Part shown: in pieces, positions 23,484-35,964 of the stretch | Position numbering within the stretch: position 1 is the first letter of the stretch | How the letters are laid out: each line of letters starts with the position of its first letter | From: Phaeotremella fagi | Taxonomy: Eukaryota > Basidiomycota > Tremellomycetes > Tremellales > Phaeotremellaceae | Reading direction: 5' to 3' | NCBI GenBank assembly: GCA_001599715.1 | Contig: BCHU01000003.1 | Coordinates: 1,905,236 to 1,969,235, forward strand | Length of the DNA stretch: 64,000 nucleotides | Made by a program: the position numbers and the translations under genes | Notes under the pieces: generated by a model | Told to the model about the DNA's origin: nothing | Database searches by the model: none | The model's input: the letters and a program-made list of their open reading frames with translations, nothing else

Positions 23484-25588
23484 ATGGCAACTTATCTCAC
23501 TTCACCACACCCTTCCGACCTTCCAAGTCACAGCCAAGGCTTTGAACCTTCCCAAGATGTTGATCATCAGATCCATTCTGTTGCTCAACATTGGCTTTCA
23601 CAAGTTGAGCTGGCCACCAGCACCAACAACGGTGATCTGTTTGCATCTCTGTTCGCGAACAATGGTTATTGGAGAGATATCATCGCTTTCACCAATGATT
23701 ATCGGTCGATCAAAACAGCCAACATTGCTAATGCTGCAAAGGTATGTAACCATATTGTATAGCACTGACGAATAGGCGACATTCCCGGCTGCTGAAGCTA
23801 GAAACTTTACTTTTACAACTACTGAGCCAAAATTGGAAAATCCGTTCCCAGATGTCACTTTCCTAAGTGTCCATTTCAACTTTGTGACCCGTATGGGACC
23901 TGCCTTTGGAATCGCCAATCTCGTCTGGGAGGGCAACGCGTGGAAAGCCTTTACTTGTTTTACCTTACTCGAAGGTATTCATGGTCATCCTCAGACTATT
24001 GGTGCTCATCGTGCACGAGGTACCCACAACGACAAGTTTTCGTATGACGAGCGAAGGACTCAGGAGGCTGAGTTCAAAGATATGGATCCTCAAGTTTTGA
24101 TTGGTAAGTCATGTGTCTGAGTTGGCTGACGTTCAGTCGGTGGTGGACACAACGGTCTTGCCTTGGCAGCTCAACTGAACACTCTTGGGGTTCACAATTT
24201 GGTCATTGACAAACAAAAGAGAGTAGGGGACAACTGGAGACTTCGTTATAGGTCTCTATCCCTACATGATCCAGTTTACGCCAATCATCTCCCGTTTATG
24301 CCCTTCCCAACCAATTGGCCAGTTTTCACTCCAGCTGGGAAACTCGCCAATTTCTTGGAATCTTACGTGGACGTTTTGGAGATCAACACGTGGTGTCAAT
24401 CTACTATCGATCCAGAAGAGACGCAATATGATGCCAGGAAGAATAAATGGCACGTCACCATTCACAGAACTCTTGAAGATGGTTCGACTCAGACTCGCAA
24501 ATTCACCGTCTCTCACATTGTCTTGGCGACTGGTTTGGGAGGGGGTAAACCCAAAATGCCCTCGCCTTTCCCTGGACAAAATGCATGGGGAGGCAAGATT
24601 GTTCACTCAAGTGGCCATTCTTCTGGTGCGGATTGGAGAGGGAAGCGAGCGCTTGTCGTTGGTGCTTGCACATCTGGCCATGATGTGAGTTGGGGTTTGG
24701 CCCCTCGCTGATATCAGATTTCTGTCGATTTCGCTCAAAACGGTGTGGACGTCACGATGCTTCAAAGGTCTCCAACTTTCGTGATGTCGGTAGCAAAGGG
24801 AATGCCAATGATGGGTGGGTCCAAGATCACTGACGACACTGATGAATAGTGGGAGGATTATACGGTGAAAACACCCCTCCAACAGATTTGGCAGATCGAA
24901 TCGCCGAAAGTAACCCAAAACTTGTGGCTAAGCTTTACCACAAGCGAATCATCCCCAAACTGGCCGAAGCAGATGCAGATCTTCTTGCAGGCCTCGACAA
25001 AGCAGGATTCAAAGCATGGTCAGGACCCGACGGTGCAGGGTTTTTAATGAGTGAGTGTCGTGTAGAGTTTGACTAATTCTCAGTGGCACTCGAAAAAGCT
25101 GGAGGTTACTACTTTTCAACAGGCGGTTCAGAAATGATCAACAACGGTCAAATAAAGGTCAGACAAGGCGAGATCGCATCCTTCGGAAACGGAAACGAGA
25201 TCACGTTCAAAGACGGATCAAAGGATAAATTTGACGTTGTCGTCTTCGCTACTGGTTATACCGGTTTCCCAGACACCATTCGAGCCACAGTGGGTGCACA
25301 GTATGCCGACACCTTTAACCCAGTCTGGGGGCTCGACGAAGAAGGAGAGATTCGAGGTGTATGTCGAGAAAGCAACATTCCAAATCTATTCTTCTTGGTT
25401 GGAAATCTTTCCGCATGTAGAATGGCTTCCAAAGTTTTGGCTTTGAGCATTTTGGCACAGAGATTGGGGGTTTTTGGTGAAAGATGTAGGTCATGTCTGA
25501 TGGAGCACGAGCTGACTTCATAGACACATACGATAAACAAAAATCCGAAGGTCAACTGGTCGACCCAACCGTGTTCAAAGCTATCTGA
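23484..25588 (+). CDS. FAD-dependent monooxygenase with N-terminal NTF2-like domain
   Basis: Seven or eight exons, about 600 aa. Residues 1-170 form an NTF2/SnoaL-like module (HWLSQVELATSTNNGDLFAS, NGYWRDIIAFT). The FAD Rossmann site follows, VGGGHNGLALAAQL at about residue 200 (one intron splits I-VGGG). RVGDNWRLRYRSLSLHDPVY is typical of flavin monooxygenases of the YUCCA/Baeyer-Villiger-like group. The NADP site is ALVVGACTSGHD, and VVVFATGYTGFPDTIR is the ATG motif. The stop after DPTVFKAI is at 25588. Fungal proteins of this design hydroxylate small organic substrates; the substrate is unknown. The neighbouring SDR and Zn2Cys6 regulator suggest a small catabolic block. Confidence 0.88.
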
Positions 25589-25798
25589 ATGAGGTGTCTT
25601 GAGCTAGGTGGCGTGAAGGTGAATAGGAGCTTATGTAGTTTGTACTTGTGCTTAGAATGAATCGTTTTCGAGAATTTTTAAAACTGAGACGGTTTTGTTT
25701 TTTTGTTGCTTCCGATTAAAATTTAGAAGTTGTGTCGCTAACCAAATGCCTAATATGTAGTCATCATGTCATTAATCGTGTCTGCATAACTGTCCCCT

Positions 25799-28408
25799 CT
25801 ACATTGCATTGCTCACTCCTCCACCTCCTTCGTCAAGAAAGAAAACTGGATCCCAAAATTGTTGAAGCTAAAGGTTAGAACAATGTTATAATCAGTTACT
25901 CACAAAAAGATCAGTCGCTGAAGACGCAGGTGTTTCCGAGGACACAGTGTCGACACTGTCTGAAGCCAAATGTTGCTGAACAGCTTGATTGATAGTTTCT
26001 GAAATTGCCACCCCTTCTGGTCTGAATTGATTATTTCCTGGAGACGGTCCTGAGATCGTTGTAGCTCTCTGACCAACCCCGCCTCTTTCTATCAATCTCG
26101 TTCTTACGCCTAACAATTCTCCGTCTGCTCCTGGGTCCTGAACCTCGGTGAAGGTCTGGGGTTGCAGTTGAATCTTCTCAACTGCTCTTTGACGTAATCG
26201 CAGGAGCCATTGGAGGTTTTGGACTAATCGAGGAGAGCTTCTTGTCTGGACGATAGAGGTGTACATGGCGATTGCTTGATCCATAGAGTCGAAGGCGAAT
26301 TTGACCAACGCGTTTTGTGGATTCATCAGGATCATCGTACCTAGACATACAGCGGAGTTGAACGCATGGTACCATGCCCACCAGTGGCGACCAGTGACGC
26401 TTGGGTGTAGGGAATAGAGACCTGATGTGATTTGGATGATCACATTTGACCGCTCGATCACTGACAGAAACGCTTGACCATAAATAGACCAAGTTGGATC
26501 CATCGACTGTTCTTGAGTGGCTCTGAAGAAATATGGTCGAAACAAGTTGATGATTGTTTCAGAGATCATGAGAGCGAGGTGGTATTGCTAATATCAGCTC
26601 GGAAGAAAAGTGACATACCTCAAATGTCTTTTTGAGATTCCATTTATCAACTTCGGGACTGTTGGCCATGGCGACGTCAGAGTCCATGTATATCGATGGT
26701 AACGACACGAGCGCTGCCCGACAGCGCAGTTCGTAGGGAATGCTTTTTTCGAATTCACACAGTCGTTCGTAAATCTCGGTCACTGAGGTGAAAGAGGCCG
26801 CTTCTATGGTCAAAACTTGGTGCAGAACCCTGTTCGTCAGTTATGATTTGTAACAGACGTACGATGCACTGATCTTGCTCAACTCGAATTTCAACGTGCT
26901 ATAGTTTCTTGAGCCTCCTCCAGGAAACGCGGTGTCGACGTAGGCGGAGGAGATTGAACTTGGTCGAGAAAAGCAATTTGCCTGGAAGACTTCTGCCGAG
27001 TGACATTCCCAAAACACCCTTCGACGTTCTTCCACTGCGTCTGCTGGTAGATTCCATCTTTCCCCGTCACGATGCAGTCCCATGGCGTGAACGATCCTCA
27101 TGGCTAATCCCCATAATGGCCAAGCGGCGTCCCCGTTTCGACCTTTCTCAGTTTCCAAATGAAAATGCGCCATGACGTGTAAACACTGAACTCCGGCAAG
27201 AGTGTTGTTCGTTAAAAAGTCTCCTTTCACCAAGCAGAGCTTTGCTAAATGTAACAAGTCTGTTGCTCGAGAGTTATCTGGATGCGTTTCTAGATTGTAG
27301 AGTGCTCCCATGGCAAGGACCACCGCGAGTAAAGCTAATCGTTGAGGGGCGATTCGAAGTGTGACACCTTCGCTATGGTAGACATGTTGAAAAAGAGGAT
27401 CGAGGGTTTTACGGGGGGCAATGTCGTAACTATCATCAGCGCGTTCTGGACATGACTCACGACCAAGCAAAGTATCTGTAGTACGCGTTGAGAAGCATCC
27501 TAGCGTCATCCTCAGGAGGTAGTAGCTTTGTCAATTCCAACGTCGACGATGATGAAGTGCTGGCAAAGGGGAATCCTGGAGTTACGAACGATTCGATGGC
27601 AGCGTGGACGGAACGATCAGGGGAAGGCACCCGTGAGATACCTGGTGAATCTGCAGATGCAGCGACCTCTTGCTGGATGTTAGTGGTGGATTGGACGGGA
27701 ACTCACATCACGGAGCCATTCGCTCGCAGCAGAAGGACCAAGATATTTCGATCTCCCATTGCGACTGAGAACCAGCGTGCCAAAACTTTGGTCTTCAGGT
27801 GATGTTGATGGTTGGGTGACGACAGGTACTGGCAGTAGATGATTGGAGTGCGAAGGATCATGAAACGCAAAATGGTCTAGATTGTTGGATGGAGATGGGG
27901 GAATGAATTCAGGATGGGTCGTGTGGATGATAGCCTGAGGTTCTGTCCTACTTGGCCGCGTTTCCCCTGTGACAGAGTGTTGTGAGCCACTCCCTGCGGC
28001 CGTCTCTGACACCCTAGTCCTCTTGTTCAAATTTGGCATCTCTACTCCGTTCTGCTCGAGTAGACTTTCCAGAGCATCCACCCGTTGTTGAAGTTCAGCG
28101 GACGCTGGTTCTCTGCCCTTCAGTATTCATTGTTTCAGATGCTCACCTTTTTGTACCGACTCGTGCACCATCAGGACATAGATTTTGACACTCTCTTTTG
28201 ATGCAATTGGTGCATGGTACTATGTCATTAGTGAGTAATCCGTTTGTCACACTTACTTTTTCGATCACAACGTAACTTTAATCTCCGACATTCTGTCAAA
28301 TTAGTATAAACTATCTTCCAGAGACGTACCAGCACAGTTCAGATGAGGACGCTGTTTACGCTTCTTGACTGGAGTCTGCTCAATGGAAGATATGGAAACA
28401 TCTTGCAT
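25799..28408 (-). CDS. Zn2Cys6 transcription factor (fungal-specific TF domain)
   Basis: Start MQDVSISSIEQTPVKKRKQR at 28408. The zinc cluster is split by two introns: CAECRRLKLRCDRKIPCTNC, then KRECQNLCPDG. This C..C......C....PC..C....C..LCPDG form is characteristic of basidiomycete regulators. The central domain contains LAKLCLVKGDFLTNNTLAGV, AWPLWGLAMRIVHAMGLHRD and ERRRVFWECHSAEVFQANCF, the Fungal_trans middle homology region. A final intron (about 25853-25899) yields the tail LQQFWDPVFFLDEGGGGVSN and moves the stop to 25799. It is a nuclear DNA-binding activator, and the nearest candidate targets are the convergent monooxygenase, the SDR and the porter. Confidence 0.88.
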
Positions 28409-29341
28409 GATGGAATGTTATGAAAAGAAAACAAGAGCGCGCGGAAAAGAAGTGGATACCTATATAAACATAAGCATTCTACGTACACTGAAAGTGAGAC
28501 TGACATAAAATGAAAGTCAAATTGCCCGACAAAAATGGAGCCCCACATTTTACGTCATCTCTTCCTGCGCACGTCCTGGAAGGTTACGTTGAAGATCTTA
28601 GATTTGAAAACGATCTACATTCAAATTTGAGGTAAGGATTTGCATACTCAACATCATTCTTATTCGCCGCTTCAGTGTGATCAAGTTTGCCTGAAACGTT
28701 GGTCGCAAGTGATGGGCTTGAAAGATCTGATGGCTATTGGTCTTTTGACGTCGGACCTTTTACAACTCTGCTGGATTTAAGGACTGAAGTTTCTCCAGGA
28801 GCCCTCGCACCAGCACTGTTGGTAGCCGTTTGAGATCTTGGTAGCATTGTTTAGGACGATGAATAATGTCTATACTGTCTGACGTCTCAGTCATAAGTGG
28901 CTATTGTCTGATCCCAAAGCACAGGCGAAAGGGGCAACTCAGTGGGATATATACAAGCAAGCTGCTTAAGCTCAGGCATTACTTTAGGCAGTCACGTGAC
29001 AATTAGCTGTTAGTCACCAATTAATTGATATATATTTCGTAACCTAGCTTAACTTTGACAAATTGATCTACCACCAAGTGAAGTGAGCTTATACATTCAT
29101 TGTCGAATGAGATGGCAACGGTTGGACTATTGTTGGCTACTGAGACTGAGTCTAATGAGAAGAATGGTTCAGTTCACTAGTTGAGACGCGATGGTCCATG
29201 CTTAGGCGCGCCATCAGTAAATCGTGTTCCCATCAAACACCTTCTCCCATCAAACAACTCCCCATCACTTTCACCTTTTTATCACATCATTGAAATATCA
29301 TCTTTGACATTATCACAGTTAAAACATCCTGAGAATCCACA
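28409..29341. promoter_or_regulatory. Large gene-free interval (promoter of the regulator)
   Basis: 933 bases, the longest gene-free run in the window. A TATA-like element (plus-strand tatataaac, 28461-28469) lies about 55 bases upstream of the regulator ATG. I find no open reading frame, tRNA or repeat with support in the rest. Confidence 0.4.
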
Positions 29342-30270
29342 ATGGCATTTTTCTTCAGATCCACCGTTGGAGAAGGAAGCCGCCCTCTGCATCCAGGTTA
29401 TTTTGAAAAGACAACGGACGAAGAATTTTGTCATTTGAAGCTCAGGCTTGAATTGATCAGAAAACATCCTGAACCTTGTGTAAGTGAAACTAAGCTGATT
29501 ACTGGAGTAAAAGAACTAGCTGACTGAAAGCAATCGTTGTTTACTCCCCTCAGCAAGTTGATCATTATCGCTTAACATCGTTCGCTCTCTCGTCTTTGGT
29601 CGTCGTCGAGGCAAAGGAACCCTTGCAGAACGAAGGTATCGTCGATTTATTGACAGATAATGTCTCCTTTAAATGTCGTGCGGGTACAGTTAATGATGAA
29701 GATGGAGTTTTGGGGGAATGGTTGTATTTGTGCGACGGTCATCATATGGGAGATGATGCTGAGCCTCCTCAGCATGAGACACCAGAAGGGATGTGGTACT
29801 CTCCATGTGGTAGATTTCTCATTGTGAGACTTTTTCTGTGATTTGGGATGGCAGCTAACACCGATCAGTTTGAACTAACCTACAAGAACTTTCGAGAGAT
29901 CAGCGGCAGCCAAACAATCAATATGCTCATCATTCCACAAGAATTGCATGCGGTTGAAGATGCAATTCTTGGTCGAGCCTCTTGGTCCCGTGTGTTACCG
30001 ATCGATCCTCGTGCATTCGATGCTGAAGTTAGTGTTGAAGAATTACAACCGGTTGAAGATGAGGATTCCGATGGAGCTGTAGAAGGTATGCAAGCGATGG
30101 ATGAATTGAGGTCAGAAAACGAGTTGGAAGACATGAAGAGAGCGGTTATAAAGAAATGGGGGGACAGATCGAGGTACAGTAGTCGTAAGGGTGTGTTCGT
30201 TGCTGTTGCTAAACGAGAGAACGTAAGTGGCTTCCTTGGCGTGTGTTATTAATTCTCTTAGAAGATTTGA
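29342..30270 (+). CDS. Unknown soluble protein
   Basis: Exons about 29342-29479, 29555-29822, 29869-30221 and 30262-30270 give about 255 aa ending RENKI. No signal peptide or membrane helix. Features: FFRSTVGEGSRPLHPGYFEK near the N-terminus, a central globular part (SLVVVEAKEPLQNEGIVDLL, GEWLYLCDGHHMGDDAEP, PEGMWYSPCGRF) and an acidic linker (VEDEDSDGAVEG) before a basic C-terminus. The mix of conserved-looking Cys/His/Trp residues does not match a zinc motif I know. Family unknown. Confidence 0.6.
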
Positions 30271-30604
30271 GACTCGGTAAAAATTGGGGAGAAGCTGTAC
30301 ATCGTTGAGGTGGGATATATTTGGATGATGATATTTTGGATGATGATATATTTGGAAGGTGACATATTTGGATGATTATACATATGATGATATACATGGA
30401 TGCAACTTCAATTGGGTATTGATAGGTTTCCATCTGAGATCAGATCATTGGAGTCACGGATGAGACAAATCAGAAATAAACGTCATATATGCATGGTTCA
30501 CTTCTAACGTGTTAACTGAGGCTAGGTGAGAACTCGATTCAAACGATCACATCAAGTTACTCACCTGAAAGATAAAACCCAATCTCCCTTTCCCACCTCT
30601 TCCT
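30271..30604. repeat. Short interspersed ATATTTGGATGATG repeats in a convergent intergenic region
   Basis: 334 bases between two convergent genes. From about 30313 to 30400 there are four imperfect copies of ATATTTGGATGATG(ATAT), a local 17-20 bp AT-rich minisatellite. Apart from this the interval looks empty. Confidence 0.6.
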
Positions 30605-31401
30605 CTACTCGCAAAGGATAGATTTCTTCCAAATCTTACAACAGATGTGGAAATCTTTCTCTGTACACACATTCCGTTCTACGTAAGGCTGCAGAAAGTA
30701 TCAGCACATCACACTTGAGCCAGAAAGTTCGTACTTACTACGACAAAACGCATACAAGAACGAGGACGAATTTGTAGTAAGAGGACTCGCCAGGTTGTAA
30801 CGAAGTCGTTGAAGACTTCGACGAAATTGCTGGGTACTACTCTGTATTCTTTGTATTTGCCGTAAACGATGCGAATCCACATTACGTCTAAAGCTGTCGC
30901 TATCAAGGTTAATGGTTGAGCCCCCTCCCACATCAAATTTTCTTCGATATCCAATGTGACTCCTGGGAACAGTCGCTTAGGAAGTATAGAGTTTAACACC
31001 CGTCTCATCATCATCACGTTATTCTCAAAGATGATACCCTTTACACTGTAAGGAAAACAGGTCAGATGCTTGTATCAGAATCATTCGGAGACTATCTAAA
31101 CGTACTCGTCCATGGGTCTCCCTACCAGAAGTCGTACAAGTATAGCTGATCCTTTGTGCAGAGCACTAAACCATCAGAGAGCACTCAAACTCCAAACTCA
31201 CACATGGCAACATAGATCAATCATCGCCGATTCTTCATCCTCCGTCTGATAACACACAGCTTGATATCCTTCACGTCGCTTCCTTTTGTTTGGTCAGAAA
31301 TCACACAACTGAAAGAACATAACCCCAGAGCTCTGACGAGTTGGCACCGACACTCACAACTCCAATAACCTTTGATTTATACGACCTGTATGACGGGACA
31401 T
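30605..31401 (-). CDS. Unknown protein, multi-exon
   Basis: Reading splice sites from 31401 gives MSRHTGRINQRLLELKRREG, then LCCHVALHKGSAILVRLLVG, DDVKGIIFENNVMMMRRVLN, MWEGAQPLTLIATALDVMWI and a C-terminus VPYVERNVCTEKDFHICCKI ending ILCE at 30605. It has five short exons of consistent phase, about 200 aa. No membrane protein signature beyond one hydrophobic stretch (LTLIATALDVMWIRIVYG). I do not recognise the family. It is divergent from the histidine kinase. Confidence 0.6.
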
Positions 31402-31975
31402 GGAATTATGAGCGAGTAGATAGATGTAAGAGCAATTTGAGATAAAGAAGAGAAATGAAATGTAAAGAAATAAAGGTAAGAAGGTAAGAAATGATGGTAA
31501 CCCATCAAAAGAATTGACTTGACGTGATTTGTGAAACGAAGGGGTATGCTGTGTGCTTGAGCTTTTTGTAGTTACCAAGCTACATTCTACATTCTACATT
31601 CTTCTTTCATCCTCTACATCCAACTTAACAACAATGAATCCAAAACCAATTTCAACAGTCTGATTGACGTTGATTTCCTCCCGTACTGTGCTTGCCATGC
31701 AAAATGTGATGAAAATTAGCGACGGCATATAATTCTGAGCTTTCCACAGGTTCAAATGGAAGCGATTTCAGAGGATCAACGAGTGAAGAGTTATGGAATC
31801 TGGTAGAAAATATCCTGAAGCTCCAACGTTCAACTAGTCATACGGTGATGGTTAAGTTCCAAAAATCTAAGCTTACGTTGCCATTTCCCGCTTCTTCCCT
31901 GAACTAGTCGATTGTAAACATTAGGTTTTCTTATCATTCTTTAATTAAAATTCTCTAGTCACCGGGGCCATCACA
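31402..31975. promoter_or_regulatory. Divergent promoter of the unknown gene and the histidine kinase
   Basis: 574 bases. It contains three tandem TACATTC units (31581-31601) and AT-rich tracts. The last 60 bases before the kinase ATG at 31976 are pyrimidine/AT-rich. No other element recognised. Confidence 0.4.
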
Positions 31976-34686
31976 ATGTCTGTCGAGGAAACATCACTAC
32001 TCTCTGCAGACGATGATGGCATCAACAATTGGACAACTTTTCTACGTCAATACGCTCAAGGTCAATACTCTGCGGGAGATAAACCACAGATCCCTCCTCT
32101 TCCAAATGGCTTAACAGTCAGATCACCTTCAGAGTCCTCGACGTCTACCGTGGAATACGATTTTGAGCGACCAATCTATTCCGCTGTCGACATCAACCCT
32201 CGAATCGCGTCTTGCGTTCGAGATTTCTACCTTCAGAACGCGTTTCTACCACCTCCACGTTCCCCCACGGAAAATTTTCGAGAGCAAGTGATCAGCGAAT
32301 ACGATCTTTATTCAGATGAACAGGTGAATAACATTCAAATGGCAACAGATTTGTTATGTGATTTTTTCGGTTGCCTAGTCACTTTCACTTTGTTCAGGGA
32401 TAACGTTCAAGAACTCATGGCGGTTTCAGGAGAACCAGAGGTGATTGAAGCAGTTGGTCTTCACCGTGGTAAAAGGTTACTCCCCGAGACATCGTTATGT
32501 GGTCATGCGATTCTTTTCTCCCCTGGCGACAATCTGTTCATCAAAGACTTGGCCGACGACTGGAGATATGTTGGGAATCCTTACGCTGATGTGTTGAAAG
32601 GCGTGAAATCGTATGTTGGATCCGCGGTCTACCTAAAAATCGATCCAGCAGCAGTCACAGAACACGAACAGACACCTGATGTCATTCCAGTTGGAGTCTT
32701 CAATCTCTTATACATCGACAAGCATATCCCCACATTGACTCCGTCGAGAAAGCGGACCCTTCAACATGTCTCACGGATGCTGGAAACTCAACTTCGAGCT
32801 GCTTGGGAGGTGCACGCTCGTGTACGTGGAGCTCGGGCATCTCGTGCAGTTTGTGACTTTCTAGAGAGGGCATCGACCACGTTGACACCGGACAGAACGT
32901 CGTATGCACCTTCTCCAGGGGAGTTGGACGTGGAGTTGGTAGTAACAAGCGGTCACCCAAGCAGCTACAACCAACAATCTAGAAAGGTAGAGGACAATCT
33001 GTCGTCGTTGGCAGATTATCTAGTTGGACAGGTTCTTACTGTTTTGAAAGAGGCTGATACGGTCGTGGTCTTGGATATCAGCACTGTAGGTGGACGTAAC
33101 GTGATTCAACTGACTTTGAGACTCAACCCAAACCATTTGGTTCAGTTTCCAGACAGCTTGAAGCCGACATTGAATTGTCAGATCCAACGGTCACCACTGG
33201 CATCAAATCTTTTCTCTCAACCCTTCCTTTCGGCAGTGAAAAGAATTATGACGGCACCAAATTATCTGGATTGGAGTGTATGCTATCGCCCTACGTCCTA
33301 GGCCACCTCGCAATCTCGTTCAGCGTTTTGGACGATCCGGTTTTTTTGGTGATAGTTTCTCATTCCAAAAGTCATTGGTCCTTTAGTCAGAATGATATCG
33401 CCTTTGTTCGTAGCATGGGATCGGTCTTTCGAGCACAAATGTTACAGCAACGATTGGCCTTGGCTGACGGGGCAAAGACCGTGTTTCTCAGCACAATATC
33501 ACACGAACTACGTACACCTCTTCATGGTCTCTTGACTGGTTTGGAGTTGGTTCAGGACGCCGTTAAAAAAGGTCGCTTGGACGACGCTCAAGGTGTTTTA
33601 CCCGTGGTGGAAGCTTCTGGTTCGGCTCTGGAGAATACGCTGAACGACGTTTTGGATTTTGGTAAAACCGATTGGGATCACAAACAACGAATACCAAGTG
33701 TCATGGACGCTTCAAAAGTTGTCGTTGCTGCTGCTCGCACTTGTTGGCCGAGGTTGTTGGAGATGGGTCATGCAAAGAACGTCGATTTTGTTCTAAATAT
33801 CGAGAAAAGAGATTGGAGCATGTCGTTGCCAAAGGCCGAGTTTCAGAGGTACGTTTTGAAAATATACCAAACTGACTCTAGAATCGTTTTGAACGGCTTG
33901 ACTAACGCGATCAAGTTCACCAGTCGAGGTAGAATCACGCTAACACTTGCAACCGCCTCCGACCACAGTCTAAGGTGTCAGGTCGAAGACTCTGGTACTG
34001 GAATATCTCCCGAGGTCCTGCCTACACTATTTCAACCTTTCACCACGGGTGGATCGACTGCGTCTGGATCCGGGTTAGGGCTGTACATTACCAAATCGCT
34101 TGTCAATTCTCTGGGCGGTACCATCGAACTGAAATCGGTACCTGATCGAGGGTCTGTTTTTGAATTCTTTCTACCTGTGGTGCTGCACGGTCCCAGTTCT
34201 GATCAATTCGAGACGATAGTGATAAACAAACACACTGCTTCTGCGGAAGCACTACCCTTGCAACATCTCTCGCTTGGAGATGACAAGTTTCGGATACTAC
34301 TTATAGACGACAATGAGATTAGCAGGCGAATTCTGGTCATGTTTCTGAAGAAATTAAAGGACCCAAGTCTTGTCTGGAAAGAGGCTTGTGACGGGGTTGA
34401 AGGTGTCGAAACTTTTCACACGTTCCGACCACATTTCGTCTTGACAGATGTGAGCATGCCGAGGATGGATGGTATCACAGCTGCATGCGAAATGCGTCGA
34501 TTGGAGACACAATGGGGTTCGGTACCTAGTCAAATTTACGCTATCACCGGTTTGGGCAGTTCAGATCCTCGTTTGAAAGCGAAAGCGATTTCTGGACATG
34601 CTGCGCTTGACGGGTGGCTTATCAAAGGTCAGGACAAGTTGGAAAAAATCAAGGACTTGGTCCTAAAGGCGAAGGACACGGTTTAG
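31976..34686 (+). CDS. Hybrid sensor histidine kinase with GAF domain
   Basis: Exons 31976-33085, 33157-33848 and 33882-34686 sum to 868 codons plus stop. Domains in order: N-terminal region to about residue 110; GAF-like domain (about 115-270, SLCGHAILFSPGDNLFIKDL and VGVFNLLYIDK); HisKA with H-box FLSTISHELRTPLHGLLTGL; N-box LNGLTNAIKFTSRG; G-boxes VEDSGTGISPEVLPTLFQPF and GSGLGLYITKSLVNSLGG; receiver domain RILLIDDNEISRRI, phospho-Asp in VLTDVSMPRMDG, conserved Lys in GWLIKGQ. All phosphorelay residues are intact. It should pass phosphate to a Ypd1-type transfer protein; the stimulus is unknown. The second intron is only 33 nt and in frame, so automatic annotation may retain 11 extra residues inside the N-box helix. 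Confidence 0.92.
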
Positions 34687-34753
34687 GGATATGCTTTGCA
34701 TTGTATCTACAATATCTAGATTCTCATGTAGCTTTACTGTTTAAGTCTTATGA

Positions 34754-35964
34754 TTAGGCCTTTTTACCTTGTTCACCGTTTACGATACCGGAACTGCTGT
34801 CATGTTCCGATGAAAGGTTATCACCAACGGTTCCAGCTCCTGGATCGACGTTTCGAACAACAATCGACTCCCCACGTTTACGGTGGAACGGGAGTTCTGG
34901 TGGAGAATGGAAAAGCACCATTGGCACACCGACTGCGTGTCAGAGAAGTTATCATGGTTGCAACTTACGAAGCGCTCCGCCAATGACGTTACCGATAAAT
35001 GATGGAATCAAAGATTGAGCAATGTAGGTGGCAGTCGTGACATTGGCACCGTTGATGATTCCGATCTGGTCCAATAAGCGACGAACTACGCGGTCCCTAT
35101 CAACTTACTGGGATGTAGTACATGTTCACAACAACGTGTTCGAAACCGACAAACACGAAAAGAAAGATTGGGATATGAAGAGCCATGATCTTTGATGCCG
35201 TCTCGCGAGCTCCAGCACCGAGCCATACAGCTGTGCAGACTACATTGTCAATCTGCGACTTTAGCCTAAGCTTACCAAGGAAGTTACATCCGATACCACG
35301 AAGAACAGTTGGACCCCATCCCAAAGACGTTTTGGAAACGGCCACACTCTGGGAGTAACTGATCAAAGCAGCAGTGCTGTAGATGTTTGAATAGTGTGCT
35401 GCACGTTAGCCAATGTGGATATAACTCCACTCACCCAAGAACGCAACGAAACAAAGAGCACCCGCCAAGTTACCAAAGAAGACGATGATCCAGTTGACAG
35501 GAAGTTCCCACAGCTTGGTTCGACGTTTCATTGAAGTCATGATGAGAATCACTAAGGTCAGCGACTGTTTGTGTTAATGGCCTACTAAAGTTGGCAGTGA
35601 CAAGATCTTGACCGGTGAGAACTAACATTATCTGCTTGTCAGCTTTCGCCAGCAGAATCAACTTACCAAACCGATGGGGAAGAAGAACGCGCCGATGAGA
35701 GTGATGATAGAAGGGTAGTCGGTACGAAGAGTACCTGAACCACCTTGAACGACTTGGAACACAAGAGCACCGAAAACAACCTAATTGTTAAACAACATTC
35801 TTTCGCACAACTAACCATGAATCCAGCACACCACCCTTTGAAAAAGGACACGTAGTATGGTTGAGATACTTTTTTCTCACCCATGGTGAGCATAACTAGA
35901 AGTCAATACTGACTCCGTCTCATAACCTACTAGCTGTAACCTCAGCAGGAGTGAATGAGTCCAT
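34754..35964 (-). CDS. Formate/nitrite transporter (FNT family)
   Basis: Start MDSFTPAEVTAIMLTMGEKK at 35964 carries the FNT opening FTPAE, joined across a short intron at about 35895-35930. Later exons give YVSFFKGWCAGFM, VMLVLTGQDLVTANF, LPVNWIIVFFGNLAGALCFV, TVLRGIGCNFLGNVVCTAVW, IPIFLFVFVGFEHVVVNMYY and TYIAQSLIPSFIGNVIGGAL. These are the FNT fold with its pseudo-repeats. A hydrophilic tail of about 60 aa ends GEQGKKA at 34754. These pentameric plasma-membrane channels carry nitrite, formate or related monovalent acids. The head-to-head position with nitrite reductase argues for nitrite uptake. Confidence 0.92.

Noticed and set aside
33086..33301. Apparent frameshift or broken gene in the histidine kinase (overlapping frames near 33.2 kb)
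   Set aside because: A 71-nt intron 33086-33156 with a GTAGGT donor and CAG acceptor joins the frames exactly and the total length is a multiple of three, so the gene is intact.
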